Shown here: positions 7,790 through 16,450 of the stretch, one piece after another
Layout: each line of letters opens with the position of its first letter
How positions within the stretch are numbered: position 1 is the stretch's first letter
DNA from: Aldersonia sp. NBC_00410
Lineage (GTDB): Bacteria > Actinomycetota > Actinomycetes > Mycobacteriales > Mycobacteriaceae
Length of the DNA stretch: 64,000 nt
Assembly: GCF_026342035.1 (NCBI RefSeq)
Contig: NZ_JAPENM010000009.1
Location: forward strand, 186,001-250,000
Direction: 5' to 3'
Translations under genes and position numbers: made by a program
Notes under the pieces: model-generated
Told to the model about the DNA's origin: nothing
The model's input: only the letters and a program-made list of their open reading frames with translations
The model's database searches: none

Positions 7790-8843
7790 CTCCCAGCGCC
7801 TCCGCGCGGCGGCCGCGCTGGAACGCCGCGGGCGTGGTCCCGGTCCAGCGCTTGAACGCATAGATGAAACTCGACGCCTCCGCATAGCCGAGCCGCACCG
7901 CGACATCGGACACGCTCAACGGTGTCGTGCCGAGCATCTCCTCGGCGAGCGCCTGGCGCACCTCGTCGAGCAGGTCGCGATAGCTGGTCCCGGCGTCGGA
8001 AAGCCGGCGCCGCAGCGTTCGGACGCTGACGTTGAGCGCGTGCGCGACCTCCTCGATACCGGCGGGCGCGCCACTCACCCGAATGAGCCGGTCCCGCACC
8101 TCGTGCGCAATACCGGTGCGTTCCCGCCGGCGCGTCACCAGATCGCGGCACTGCGCCTCGCACATCGACAGCGTGTGCGAGTTCGACTGCGGCAGTGGCC
8201 GTTCCAACTCGGCCGGATCGAACACGAACAGGTTCGCCGGCCGCCCGAACTGCGGCTCGACCCCGAATATCTCCGTGAACCGGTCCGTATACCGAGGCCG
8301 ATCGAACTTGAATTCCATTCGCCGCAAGGGCAATCCGTCGCCGAGTAGATCGGTCATCACGACATACATCGCGGTCAGGTCGCGTTCGACCAGGAACTGC
8401 CGCACGTCGGAGGGCACACCTTCGTCGTGCAGGTTGCCCGCGGTCTCCCCCGGGCGCTGTTCCACGGTCGGGATACAGAAGGTGAAGCTCAGTTCCAGGT
8501 AGCGCAGTGCGAGCGTGATCGCGTCCCACAGCGTCGGGCTGGAAACGCACGCGAAGCCGAAGATGCCGAACGTGGTGACCCGGTACCGGGCGCCCAGCTG
8601 CAATCCGACCGCCGGTTCCCCGCCGAGCGTGCGGACCAGATTGCGCACCACAGCCAGCTCCAGGCCGGCATCGATCTGCGCGTCCGGGTCGGCAAGAATC
8701 GCCCCGGTCAGCCCGGTTCCGGCCAGCGCGGTCCGCTCGTCCACACCGTGTTCGGCGGCGAATCGCACCATCAGGGCAACGCTCGCCACGCTGCGCGGGA
8801 AATGCCAGTCCAGCACGCCGGGGGGAACAACATCGAGCGCCAT
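7764..8843 (-). CDS. AraC-family transcriptional regulator (OruR/ArgR-like N-terminal domain)
   Basis: 359 aa, the usual length for AraC proteins with a 190-residue effector domain (Arabinose_bd type, rich in G-L-Q-L-G-A-R-Y and F-G-I-F-G-F patterns) followed by a C-terminal double HTH. The HTH shows V-R-T-L-R-R-R-L and V-A-V-R-L-G-Y-A-E-A-S-S-F-I-Y-A-F-K-R-W-T-G. ATG 8843 is supported by a CATAAT hexamer six bases upstream, consistent with a leaderless transcript. It is divergent from the flavin monooxygenase gene 107 bases away, so it probably controls the monooxygenase/ChoD-like pair in response to a hydrophobic ketone or steroid. That effector is inferred from context. Confidence 0.85.
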   Translation of the reverse strand: MALDVVPPGVLDWHFPRSVASVALMVRFAAEHGVDERTALAGTGLTGAILADPDAQIDAGLELAVVRNLVRTLGGEPAVGLQLGARYRVTTFGIFGFACVSSPTLWDAITLALRYLELSFTFCIPTVEQRPGETAGNLHDEGVPSDVRQFLVERDLTAMYVVMTDLLGDGLPLRRMEFKFDRPRYTDRFTEIFGVEPQFGRPANLFVFDPAELERPLPQSNSHTLSMCEAQCRDLVTRRRERTGIAHEVRDRLIRVSGAPAGIEEVAHALNVSVRTLRRRLSDAGTSYRDLLDEVRQALAEEMLGTTPLSVSDVAVRLGYAEASSFIYAFKRWTGTTPAAFQRGRRAEALGVRRLREGG

Positions 8844-8849
8844 CCCGCA

Positions 8850-8855
8850 ATTATG
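8850..8855 (-). promoter_or_regulatory. -10 hexamer CATAAT of the AraC gene
   Basis: CATAAT on the minus strand ends six bases before the ATG of the AraC regulator. That spacing puts the transcription start at or next to the start codon. The 106-bp AraC/monooxygenase divergent region also holds GGAGGTGG just before ATG 8950. Confidence 0.45.
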
Positions 8856-8949
8856 GCCGAAAATCTCGATTTCCTGTCCCGCGTTCTCTCTCGCGCGGCG
8901 CGGCTCGCGCCATAGCATCGACCGCGATCAAGGAAGTGGAGGTGGACGG

Positions 8950-10419
8950 ATGTCCCCGACGAAGCAGCCATCCGTGCTCATTATCGGCGCCGGTTTCGGT
9001 GGCCTGGGCATGGCCATGGAGCTGCAGAAGCACGGCTTCGGCGAGTTCACGATCCTGGAGCGCGCGGCCGACCTCGGCGGCGTCTGGCGGGAGAACACCT
9101 ACCCCGGCGCCGGCTGCGACATCCCGTCACCGCTGTACTCGTACTCCTACGAGCCGCGCACCGACTGGCCGCGCCGGTTCTCGATGCAGAGCGACATCCT
9201 CGAGTACATGCGCGACGTCGCCGACCGACGCGGACTCACGGAGCGAATCCGGTTCGGCAGCGAGGTCACCGATGCCGAGTACGACGAGCCGACCCGCTCC
9301 TGGACCGTGCGCACCGCCGACGGCGCGACGCGGACCGCCGACGTGCTGGTGACCGCGGTGGGCCAGCTCTCCCGGCCGTCGCTGCCCGCCATCCCCGGTA
9401 TCGAGACCTTCACCGGCCCGGCCTTCCACTCCGCCGAGTGGGATCACGATGTCGACCTGACGGGCAAGACGGTCGCCGTGGTCGGCACCGGCGCAAGCGC
9501 AGTACAGTTCGTGCCCGCGATCCAGCCGCAGGTCGAGCACATGACCGTGTTCCAGCGCTCGGCCGCGTGGGTGGTCGGCAAAAAGGACGTCGAGTACACG
9601 AAGTTCCACCACTGGCTCTTCAAGTGGGTCCCGCCGGTCCGGCTGGCCGAGCGCTTCTCGATCTGGCTGCTGGTCGAGTTCCTCTCGCTCGGCCTGGTCG
9701 ACATCAAAGCCATTCAGCCGCTGGTGATCCGGATGGCGACCAACAAGCTGAGCGAAGAGGTCACCGATCCGGAGCTGCGCGCCAAGCTCACGCCCGACTA
9801 CCCCGCGGGCTGTAAGCGAGGCCTTTTCTCGAACGCGTACTACCCCGCGCTGACCCAGCCCAACGTCACCGTGGAAACCACCGCCATCGAGGCCGTCACC
9901 CCGAACGGGGTCCGTACCACCGACGGCGTCGAGCACCCCGCCGACGTAATCGTCTACGGCACCGGATTCAAGGCCACCGAATTCCTCTGGCCGATGAACC
10001 TTTACGGCCGTGGCGGCCGCAAACTCGCCGATGTGTGGAATCCCGCGGGCGGTCGCGCCTACCTGGGCATGGCAGTGCCGGACTTCCCGAACCTGTTCAT
10101 GATGTACGGGCCGAACACCAATCTCGGTGTCGGATCGATCGTCTACATGCTCGAGTCGCAGGCACGTTACATCCGCCAGGCCGTGCAGGCCATCGCCGAC
10201 CGCCCCGACCGAGCGCTGGCGGTGCGACCCGACGTGGAGCAGCGCTTCGATCGCAAATTGCAGGCCCGGCTCGATCGCAGCCCATGGAACTTCTGCGCGA
10301 GCTGGTACCGCAACGCATCCGGGCGAATCACCAACAACTGGCCTGGCACGGTGACGCAATACCGCCTGCGCACCCGCAAGTTCGACGCGGCCGATTACGA
10401 AGAACGAAAGGCAAGCTGA
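8950..10419 (+). CDS. Flavin-containing monooxygenase, Baeyer-Villiger type
   Basis: 489 aa. An FAD Rossmann motif G-A-G-F-G-G lies at residues 13-18 and a second nucleotide motif G-T-G-A-S-A at 179-184 for NADPH. Between them is the Baeyer-Villiger fingerprint F-x-G-x3-H-x3-W-D (F-T-G-P-A-F-H-S-A-E-W-D, 154-165). Such enzymes insert oxygen into ketones to make esters or lactones. GGAGG lies upstream of ATG 8950. The ChoD-like gene starts two bases after its stop codon, so the two form an operon. The divergent AraC regulator is the likely activator. Substrate unknown; sterols, cyclic ketones or long-chain ketones are possible. Confidence 0.85.
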   Translation: MSPTKQPSVLIIGAGFGGLGMAMELQKHGFGEFTILERAADLGGVWRENTYPGAGCDIPSPLYSYSYEPRTDWPRRFSMQSDILEYMRDVADRRGLTERIRFGSEVTDAEYDEPTRSWTVRTADGATRTADVLVTAVGQLSRPSLPAIPGIETFTGPAFHSAEWDHDVDLTGKTVAVVGTGASAVQFVPAIQPQVEHMTVFQRSAAWVVGKKDVEYTKFHHWLFKWVPPVRLAERFSIWLLVEFLSLGLVDIKAIQPLVIRMATNKLSEEVTDPELRAKLTPDYPAGCKRGLFSNAYYPALTQPNVTVETTAIEAVTPNGVRTTDGVEHPADVIVYGTGFKATEFLWPMNLYGRGGRKLADVWNPAGGRAYLGMAVPDFPNLFMMYGPNTNLGVGSIVYMLESQARYIRQAVQAIADRPDRALAVRPDVEQRFDRKLQARLDRSPWNFCASWYRNASGRITNNWPGTVTQYRLRTRKFDAADYEERKAS

Positions 10420-10421
10420 CC

Positions 10422-12134
10422 ATGCCGCACTACGACGTGTTGGTGATCGGATCCGGTTTCGGCGGAAGCGTTTCCGCGCTCCGACTGACCGAGAAGGGTT
10501 ACCGGGTCGGCGTGCTCGAGCAGGGCCGCCGCTTCGCCGATGACGAGTTCGCCAAGAACAACTGGCATCTGCGCGAGTACCTGTGGGCGCCGAAGTTCGG
10601 TTGCTTCGGCATCCAGCGCATGACGCTGCTGAAGAACACCTTCATCATGAGCGGCACCGGCGTCGGCGGCGGCTCGCTGGTCTATGCCAACACGCTCTAC
10701 CAGCCGCCGGACAAGTTTTTCGCCGACAAGCAGTGGTCGCACATCACCGACTGGCAGTCCGAGCTCGCGCCGCATTACGACCAGGCGACCCGGATGCTCG
10801 GAGTGGTCACCAACCCGGCCACCACCCCGGCCGACCGCGTGCTGCAGGAAGTCGCAGCGGACCTGGGCATCTCGGACACCTACCACCCGACCCCGGTCGG
10901 AGTTCTGTTTGCGGGCAATGGAACTCGTCCCGGAGGCGAGGTGGAGGACCCGTACTTCGGTGGTGTCGGCCCAGCCCGGCGTACCTGTACGCACTGCGGC
11001 GAATGCATGACCGGCTGCCGGCACAATGCGAAGAACACCTTGGTGAAGAACTATCTGTACCTGGCCGAAAAGGCCGGTGCGCAGGTGCATCCGCTCACCA
11101 CCGTCACCACTGTGCGACCGCTGACCGGTGGCGGGTTCGCCGTCGAAACCGTCCGGACCGGACGCTGGGTGCGCAAGCGCAAGCAGACGTTCACCGCCGA
11201 TCAGGTGATCTTCGCGGCAGCGTCGCTGGGTACCCAGCGACTGCTGCACAGCCAGCGCGATCGCGGTGTGCTGCCCAACATTTCGTCGCGTCTGGGCGAA
11301 CTGACCCGCACCAACTCGGAGGCGGTGCTCGCGGCGCGCTCGCTGCGCGACGACACCGATTTCACCAAGGGTGTGGCGATCACGTCATCGATCCACCCCG
11401 ATGCGGTCACCCACGTCGAGCCGGTGCGCTATGGCAAGGGCAGCAACTTCATGGGCCTGATGACCACCGTGCTGGTCGACGCCCAGGAGGGGAAGAAGCG
11501 CTGGGTGCTCGGGGCGCGCGAACTGGGCCGCAACTGGAACAAGCTGCACAAGCTGCACAACCCGCGGCACTGGTCGGAGCGCATGATCGGCCTTCTCGTC
11601 ATGCAGAACGTGGACAACTCGATCACCACGTACACCAAACGTGGCGTACTCGGCCGCAAGATGACCACCAAACAGGGTGTGGGCGAACCGAATCCGGTGT
11701 GGATCCCCGAGGGCAACGAGGTGACCCGCCGGGTCGCCGAGAAGATCGGCGGCCTGCCGCAGGGCTCCATCACCGAACTGGCGAACATCCCGATCACCGG
11801 CCACTTCATCGGTGGCTGCCCGATCGGCGACTCCCCCGCGACCGGGGTCGTCGACCCGTACCAGCGGTTGTACGGCTACGACGGCCTGCACGTCATCGAC
11901 GGCTCGACGATCACCGCGAACCTCGGGGTGAACCCGTCGCTGACCATCACCGCGCAGTCCGAGCGGGCCATCGCGATGTGGCCGAACAAGGGCGAGGCGG
12001 ATCGGCGTCCGCCGCTCGGCGCGCCGTATCAGCGGATCGATCCGATCGCGCCGCGCACGCCCGTGGTGCCGGAAAGTGCGCCCGGCGCGTTGCGGCTGTC
12101 GATCACCCCCGTCACCCGGAGCGCGAGCGCCTGA
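10422..12134 (+). CDS. choD: GMC-family oxidoreductase, ChoD-type cholesterol oxidase-like
   Basis: 570 aa, close in length and sequence pattern to M. tuberculosis ChoD (as I remember it). The FAD motif G-S-G-F-G-G lies at 10-15, followed by A-L-R-L-T-E-K-G-Y-R-V-G-V-L-E-Q-G. A ferredoxin-like C-x2-C-x2-C-x3-C cluster is at Cys189, 192, 195 and 199 (C-T-H-C-G-E-C-M-T-G-C). The end carries the GMC_oxred_C pattern G-V-N-P-S-L-T-I-T-A-Q. It starts two bases after the monooxygenase stop and is translationally linked to it. ChoD of M. tuberculosis is annotated as a cholesterol oxidase, but its physiological role is debated; here a sterol or other secondary alcohol is the likely substrate. Confidence 0.8.
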   Translation: MPHYDVLVIGSGFGGSVSALRLTEKGYRVGVLEQGRRFADDEFAKNNWHLREYLWAPKFGCFGIQRMTLLKNTFIMSGTGVGGGSLVYANTLYQPPDKFFADKQWSHITDWQSELAPHYDQATRMLGVVTNPATTPADRVLQEVAADLGISDTYHPTPVGVLFAGNGTRPGGEVEDPYFGGVGPARRTCTHCGECMTGCRHNAKNTLVKNYLYLAEKAGAQVHPLTTVTTVRPLTGGGFAVETVRTGRWVRKRKQTFTADQVIFAAASLGTQRLLHSQRDRGVLPNISSRLGELTRTNSEAVLAARSLRDDTDFTKGVAITSSIHPDAVTHVEPVRYGKGSNFMGLMTTVLVDAQEGKKRWVLGARELGRNWNKLHKLHNPRHWSERMIGLLVMQNVDNSITTYTKRGVLGRKMTTKQGVGEPNPVWIPEGNEVTRRVAEKIGGLPQGSITELANIPITGHFIGGCPIGDSPATGVVDPYQRLYGYDGLHVIDGSTITANLGVNPSLTITAQSERAIAMWPNKGEADRRPPLGAPYQRIDPIAPRTPVVPESAPGALRLSITPVTRSASA

Positions 12135-12140
12135 GCGGGT

Positions 12141-13082
12141 TCACCAGGACAGTTCGTTGCACCGCATCGCCGAGTCGGGATTCTCGATCTGCAAGGTGGC
12201 GTGGGTGATCTCGAATTCGTGCGCAAGAACTTCCTGCGCGGACCGCAGCACGCCGTCCTGGCTCACGCCGGGCGACACGGTGAGGTGGGCGGAGGCGACC
12301 TCCATACCCGAGGTCAGCGTCCAGACATGCAGATCGTGCACGTCCGCCACCCCGGGCAGTTCCTGCAGCCGGTGCGAGACGCTTTCGACGTCGACGGCTT
12401 CCGGGCTGTGCTGGAACAGGATTCGCAGCGATCGCCGGCCGAGCACGAACGCCCGCGGCAGTACCCACAGGCCGATCGCGACACCCATGATCGGGTCGGC
12501 GTAGTTCCAACCGGTGCCGATCGTGATCGCGGCGGAGATGAGCACACCCACCGACCCGACGAGATCGGCGAGCACCTCGAGGTAGGCGCCCTGCACGTTG
12601 ATGCTCTCCTGGGCGCCGGCGCGGAGCAGCAGGAACGCGACGAGGTTCGCGGCGATACCGGCGACGCCGATGATCAGCACCGGCCAGCCGGGCACGTCCG
12701 GCGGGTCGGAGAACCGCTGCACCGCCTCGAAGAGCACGTAACCGGCGACCACGAACAGCAGCACGGCGTTGAGCAGCGCGGCGAACACCTCGGCGCGGTA
12801 GTAGCCGAATGTCCGGGTGTGCGTCGGCGGACTGCGCTTGGCGAGCAGCACCGCGCCGAGCGCCATCGCGAGCGCCACCACGTCGGTCAGCGTGTGCGCC
12901 GCATCGGAGAGCAGCGCGAGCGAGGAGGTCGCGGCCGCGACGCCGAACTCGGCCAGCATGAATACCAGCCCGATCGCGAAGGCCAGTGCGAGGCTGCGCA
13001 GATGCCGGCCCGATGCGCTGTGCGCGGCACGGGCGTGCGAGTGATCGTGACCCACAGACGTAACATATGCGCGGCTGCGCAT
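12141..13082 (-). CDS. Cation diffusion facilitator (CzcD/ZitB-like metal efflux)
   Basis: 313 aa with six membrane helices and a cytosolic C-terminal domain. An N-terminal H-D-H-S-H metal-binding stretch lies at 12-16. TM2 has the S-D-A-A-H-T-L-T-D motif (Asp60, His63, Asp67). The equivalent TM5 motif, A-Y-L-E-V-L-A-D-L-V-G-S, carries Glu where zinc transporters usually have His, so metal specificity may differ. The C-terminal domain has a typical D-V-H-D-L-H-V-W-T-L pattern. ATG 13082 is the longest start; GTGs nearer the H-D-H-S-H motif are possible. It is divergent from the ECF transporter. Exports Zn, Co or a related ion in exchange for protons. Confidence 0.85.
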   Translation of the reverse strand: MRSRAYVTSVGHDHSHARAAHSASGRHLRSLALAFAIGLVFMLAEFGVAAATSSLALLSDAAHTLTDVVALAMALGAVLLAKRSPPTHTRTFGYYRAEVFAALLNAVLLFVVAGYVLFEAVQRFSDPPDVPGWPVLIIGVAGIAANLVAFLLLRAGAQESINVQGAYLEVLADLVGSVGVLISAAITIGTGWNYADPIMGVAIGLWVLPRAFVLGRRSLRILFQHSPEAVDVESVSHRLQELPGVADVHDLHVWTLTSGMEVASAHLTVSPGVSQDGVLRSAQEVLAHEFEITHATLQIENPDSAMRCNELSW

Positions 13083-13126
13083 GAATGCAATATCTTCCCG
13101 TCCGAGCCTGCTGGCACACTGGTCGG

Positions 13127-15178
13127 GTGAGAACGAAGGCAGCGAACGAAGCGCCGGACGGAGCCGCGATCAGCGGTCCGCTGCGCCCGCTCGAGCTCGC
13201 CACCGGAGCGGTGCTCGGCGCCGTGTCGGTGACGCTCGCCGTGATCGCCTCCCTGGTACCGTTCGCCGCCGCACTGAACCTGCTCGCCGCCGTCCCGATG
13301 GGGATGGTCGCGCAACGGCATCGCCTGCGCGCCTTGATCGCCGCTACGTTCGCCGCCGTCGCGGTCGCCTTCGTGGCCGGCGGGCTGAGTTCCGCGCTCA
13401 CCTTGGTCTCCTGCGCTGTGCTTGGCGGCATCGTCGGCCAGGTCAAACGGCGTGGGCGCGGCATGGCGATGCTGCTCGGCTGGTCGATGGTCGCCGCTGC
13501 GGGGTCCGCGCTCTTCGCGATCGCGACGCTGCTGATTTTCGCCAATACGCGCACGCTTTTCCTCGACACCATCCGCGACACCATGCGCGGGTTGTCCAAC
13601 CTGGCCGGCAGGCAGCCGGCGCTGCAACCGCTGGCCGATTTCTTCGCCGGTCTCGCCGACGCGATCATCGCCTGGTGGTGGCTCTGGGTCGGGGGCTCGG
13701 TGGCGTTCGGCGTCGTGACCGGCGCGATCATCGCGTGGTTCGTGCTCGGCGCCGTTCTCGACCGGCTCGCGTGGCTGCCCGGAACGGACCGGCTCGACGC
13801 CCCCGACGACGTCCGCCCGGTGGACCCGCTGCCCGTGCGCCTGGACGCGGTGTCGTTCCGCTATCCCGGCGCGAAATCGGACGCGCTGAGCGGAATAGAC
13901 CTGAGCGTCGACATTGGCGAGTTCGTCGCGGTCGTCGGCCACAACGGCAGCGGAAAGTCCACGCTCACCCGGATCCTCGCCGGCCGCCCGCCCACCTCGG
14001 GCACGGTGACCCGGCCCGGCGCGGCGGGGCTCGGCCGGTTCGGCGGCACAGCGGTGGTGCTGCAGCGTCCGGAGACACAGACCCTCGGCGTACTCGTCGC
14101 CGACGACGTGGTGTGGGGTCTGCCGCCCGGTGCCGAGGTCGATATCGACGGTCTGCTGCGCGAGGTGGGACTGGACGGTCTCGGTGATCGGGAAACCGGA
14201 TCGCTGTCCGGTGGACAGATGCAGCGACTCGCCGTCGCGGCGGCATTGGCCCGGCGGCCGAGCCTGCTCATCGCCGACGAGGCGACCGCGATGGTCGATC
14301 CCGCCGGCCGCACGGAACTCGTCGCGCTGCTCGCGAGCCTGCCCGCCCGGCACCGGATGGCGGTCGTGCTGGTCACCCACCAGGAGTCCGAGGCTGCCGC
14401 CGCCGACCGGGTCATCCACCTGGCCGGGGGCGCGATGGTGGAGCGGCTGCCCGACTGGTCGCCGGCCCGGGCGCTGCCGCTTCCGGCGACCCCCGCGTTC
14501 GCACACCGGCCGCTGCTGCGCCTCGACGATGTGGCGCACACCTACCTTGCGCGCACGCCGTGGGCGACCGAAGCGCTGCACGGTGTCGACCTCACCGTCG
14601 CGCGCGGCGAAGGCGTACTCATCGTCGGCGGAAACGGCTCGGGCAAGTCAACGCTCGCGTGGGTGATCGCCGGTCTGATCGCGCCGACCTCGGGTCGGTG
14701 CGAACTCGACGGCAAACCGACCACCGATCAGGTCGGCCGGGTCGCGCTTGCGTTCCAGCACGCGCGATTGCAGTTGCAGCGACGCACGGTGAGCGCCGAA
14801 ATCGAGTCCTGGGGCGGCCCGGGCACCGGATCGGCCGGTGTCGGTCGCGCGCTCGATGCGGTCGGCCTCGACCGGATGATGGCGGGCCGGTCGATCGACG
14901 AGCTCAGCGGCGGACAGGCCAGGCGGGTGGTCCTCGCCGGCATCCTGGTGAGCCATCCGAAGCTCGTCGTGCTGGACGAACCGCTGGCCGGTCTCGACCC
15001 GGACGGCCGTCGCGGCATCGTGGAACTGCTCGTCTCGCTTCGGCGTTCCGGTCTCACGCTGGTCGTCATCTCGCACGACGTCGAGGAACTGTCGGCGGTG
15101 TGCAACCGTACGGTCCGGCTCGACGCGGGCCGCATCGTCACTGCGGCATCGGATTCGCTGGCCGGGGGTGTGCGATGA
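13127..15178 (+). CDS. Fused ECF transporter protein: membrane domain plus two ATPase domains
   Basis: 683 aa. Residues about 20-215 form five or six membrane helices, resembling an S-component-like domain. Two ABC ATPase domains follow. Domain 1 has Walker A G-H-N-G-S-G-K-S-T (271-279), signature L-S-G-G-Q (360-364) and Walker B L-L-I-A-D-E (380-385). Domain 2 has G-G-N-G-S-G-K-S-T (501-509), L-S-G-G-Q (593-597) and L-V-V-L-D-E (613-618). The layout matches M. tuberculosis Rv2326c as I recall it. GTG 13127 is favoured by a cacact hexamer six bases upstream. EcfT is encoded next with an ATGA overlap, so the two form one ECF uptake system. Substrate unknown; vitamins or transition metals are typical. 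Confidence 0.85.
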   Translation: MRTKAANEAPDGAAISGPLRPLELATGAVLGAVSVTLAVIASLVPFAAALNLLAAVPMGMVAQRHRLRALIAATFAAVAVAFVAGGLSSALTLVSCAVLGGIVGQVKRRGRGMAMLLGWSMVAAAGSALFAIATLLIFANTRTLFLDTIRDTMRGLSNLAGRQPALQPLADFFAGLADAIIAWWWLWVGGSVAFGVVTGAIIAWFVLGAVLDRLAWLPGTDRLDAPDDVRPVDPLPVRLDAVSFRYPGAKSDALSGIDLSVDIGEFVAVVGHNGSGKSTLTRILAGRPPTSGTVTRPGAAGLGRFGGTAVVLQRPETQTLGVLVADDVVWGLPPGAEVDIDGLLREVGLDGLGDRETGSLSGGQMQRLAVAAALARRPSLLIADEATAMVDPAGRTELVALLASLPARHRMAVVLVTHQESEAAAADRVIHLAGGAMVERLPDWSPARALPLPATPAFAHRPLLRLDDVAHTYLARTPWATEALHGVDLTVARGEGVLIVGGNGSGKSTLAWVIAGLIAPTSGRCELDGKPTTDQVGRVALAFQHARLQLQRRTVSAEIESWGGPGTGSAGVGRALDAVGLDRMMAGRSIDELSGGQARRVVLAGILVSHPKLVVLDEPLAGLDPDGRRGIVELLVSLRRSGLTLVVISHDVEELSAVCNRTVRLDAGRIVTAASDSLAGGVR

Positions 15179-15912
15179 GCACCGTCGTCCTTCGTCGCGT
15201 TCCCGGCAACAGCGCCGTTCACCGGCTGTGGGCCGGCACGAAGATGCTCGCGGTCGTCGCGATCAGTGTGCTGCTGATGTTCGTCCCGTCCTGGCCGGTG
15301 CTCGGCGTCGTCACCGTGTTCCTGCTCGCTGTCGCGCTCATCGCACGCGTTCCGCCGACCGCGGTGCCGCGACCGCCGTGGTGGTTCTGGGGGCTCATGG
15401 TGCTCGGCGGGCTGATCAACGCCCCGATCGGCACGACCGCGGTGCTGCGCTACGTGCAGATCGCGGTGTTCGGCCTCGTGCTGCTCGGCGCATCGTTCGT
15501 GATCGCGTGGACGACCGCGCTCAACGAGATCGCCCCCGCGGTCGCCACGTTGTGCGCCCCGTTGCGCAAGCTGCGGCTGCCGGTGGACGAGTGGGCCGTT
15601 GCGATCGCGCTGAGCTTGCGCAGTCTGCCGCTGCTGATGGAGGAGATGCGGGTGCTGCGGGCGGGCCGCCGGCTCCGACCGAAAGGCGGATCACCGCACA
15701 ACCCCCGCGACAACGGACTGATCGACATCATCACCGCCGTCATGTCCATCGCGACCCGGCGGGCGGGCGAGCTCGCCGAGGCGATCACCGCACGCGGCGG
15801 CACCGGGCAGCTCACCGCCTACCCGGCCGGCCCGGGTCGCGCCGACGCGGTCGCGGCACTGATCGTGGCGGCGTCGGGAGCGCTGGCGATCGCGCTGCAC
15901 ATCATGCTGTAG
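15175..15912 (+). CDS. ecfT: ECF transporter T component (EcfT)
   Basis: 245 aa with five or so membrane helices and the two EcfT coupling motifs in cytosolic helices: A-L-S-L-R-S-L-P-L-L-M-E-E-M-R-V-L-R-A-G-R-R near 150-170, and R-R-A-G-E-L-A-E-A-I-T-A-R-G near 197-210. These contact the ATPase subunits. It starts within the stop of the fused ATPase gene (ATGA) and is equivalent to Rv2325c in the same order. It transmits ATP-driven rotation to a substrate-binding S component. A separate S component is not visible in this window, so the membrane domain of the fused partner is the candidate. Confidence 0.9.
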   Translation: MSTVVLRRVPGNSAVHRLWAGTKMLAVVAISVLLMFVPSWPVLGVVTVFLLAVALIARVPPTAVPRPPWWFWGLMVLGGLINAPIGTTAVLRYVQIAVFGLVLLGASFVIAWTTALNEIAPAVATLCAPLRKLRLPVDEWAVAIALSLRSLPLLMEEMRVLRAGRRLRPKGGSPHNPRDNGLIDIITAVMSIATRRAGELAEAITARGGTGQLTAYPAGPGRADAVAALIVAASGALAIALHIML

Positions 15913-15916
15913 GGCG

Positions 15917-16366
15917 CTACTTCGCGCCGCCCAGCTCCTTGCCCGCCGTCCGGAGCACGCCACGAAACCCCACCGCCACAGCAGCGCCGAGCGCGCGGCT
16001 CGCCAGGCCGGTCAGGATCGGTGCGGTGGATTCGAACCGGGACACCCAGGTGACCGTGGTGCCGCCGTTCTCGGCGTGAAAGGACATCGATCCGCTCTCG
16101 TGCCGCATCGGCGGGAACGACGTGAGCACGCGGTAGCGCATCAGCACCGGGCGGTCGAGTTCTACGATCCGTTCGGTCAGTTTCATCCCCGCGGTGACCA
16201 CCTCGCGCACCGCACCCGGCCCCTGCGGTGGCGGTGTTCCCGGCCGCAGGACGCGGGCAGCGAAGACGCCGGGAACGCGGCGGTAGTTGTCCGAATTCGT
16301 CATCCATTCGAAGACGTCTTCGATCGGCGCGGCGATCGTCTTCACTACTCTGACCTCGTACATCAT
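15917..16366 (-). CDS. SRPBCC (polyketide cyclase/dehydrase-like) protein
   Basis: 149 aa, a single hydrophobic-ligand binding domain: Y-E-V-R-V-V-K-T-I-A-A-P-I-E-D-V-F-E-W at the start and G-G-T-T-V-T-W-V-S-R-F in the barrel. A second ATG (16363) directly follows the chosen one. It is convergent with ecfT, ending four bases after the EcfT stop, and divergent from the double-TetR regulator. Ligand unknown. Confidence 0.75.
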   Translation of the reverse strand: MMYEVRVVKTIAAPIEDVFEWMTNSDNYRRVPGVFAARVLRPGTPPPQGPGAVREVVTAGMKLTERIVELDRPVLMRYRVLTSFPPMRHESGSMSFHAENGGTTVTWVSRFESTAPILTGLASRALGAAVAVGFRGVLRTAGKELGGAK

Positions 16367-16450
16367 GCCCCCCGGCCACTGTCTCGCATGCCAGGAATGT
16401 TAATCGGTGTTCGCAGGCCGAGGAAGAATAATGCAACCTGTTCCATTAGC

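Noticed and set aside
10035-12134. A larger start for the ChoD-like gene overlapping the monooxygenase
   Set aside because: ATG 10422 begins the conserved FAD motif directly, with a ribosome-like purine stretch. The upstream frame is a shadow of the monooxygenase gene.
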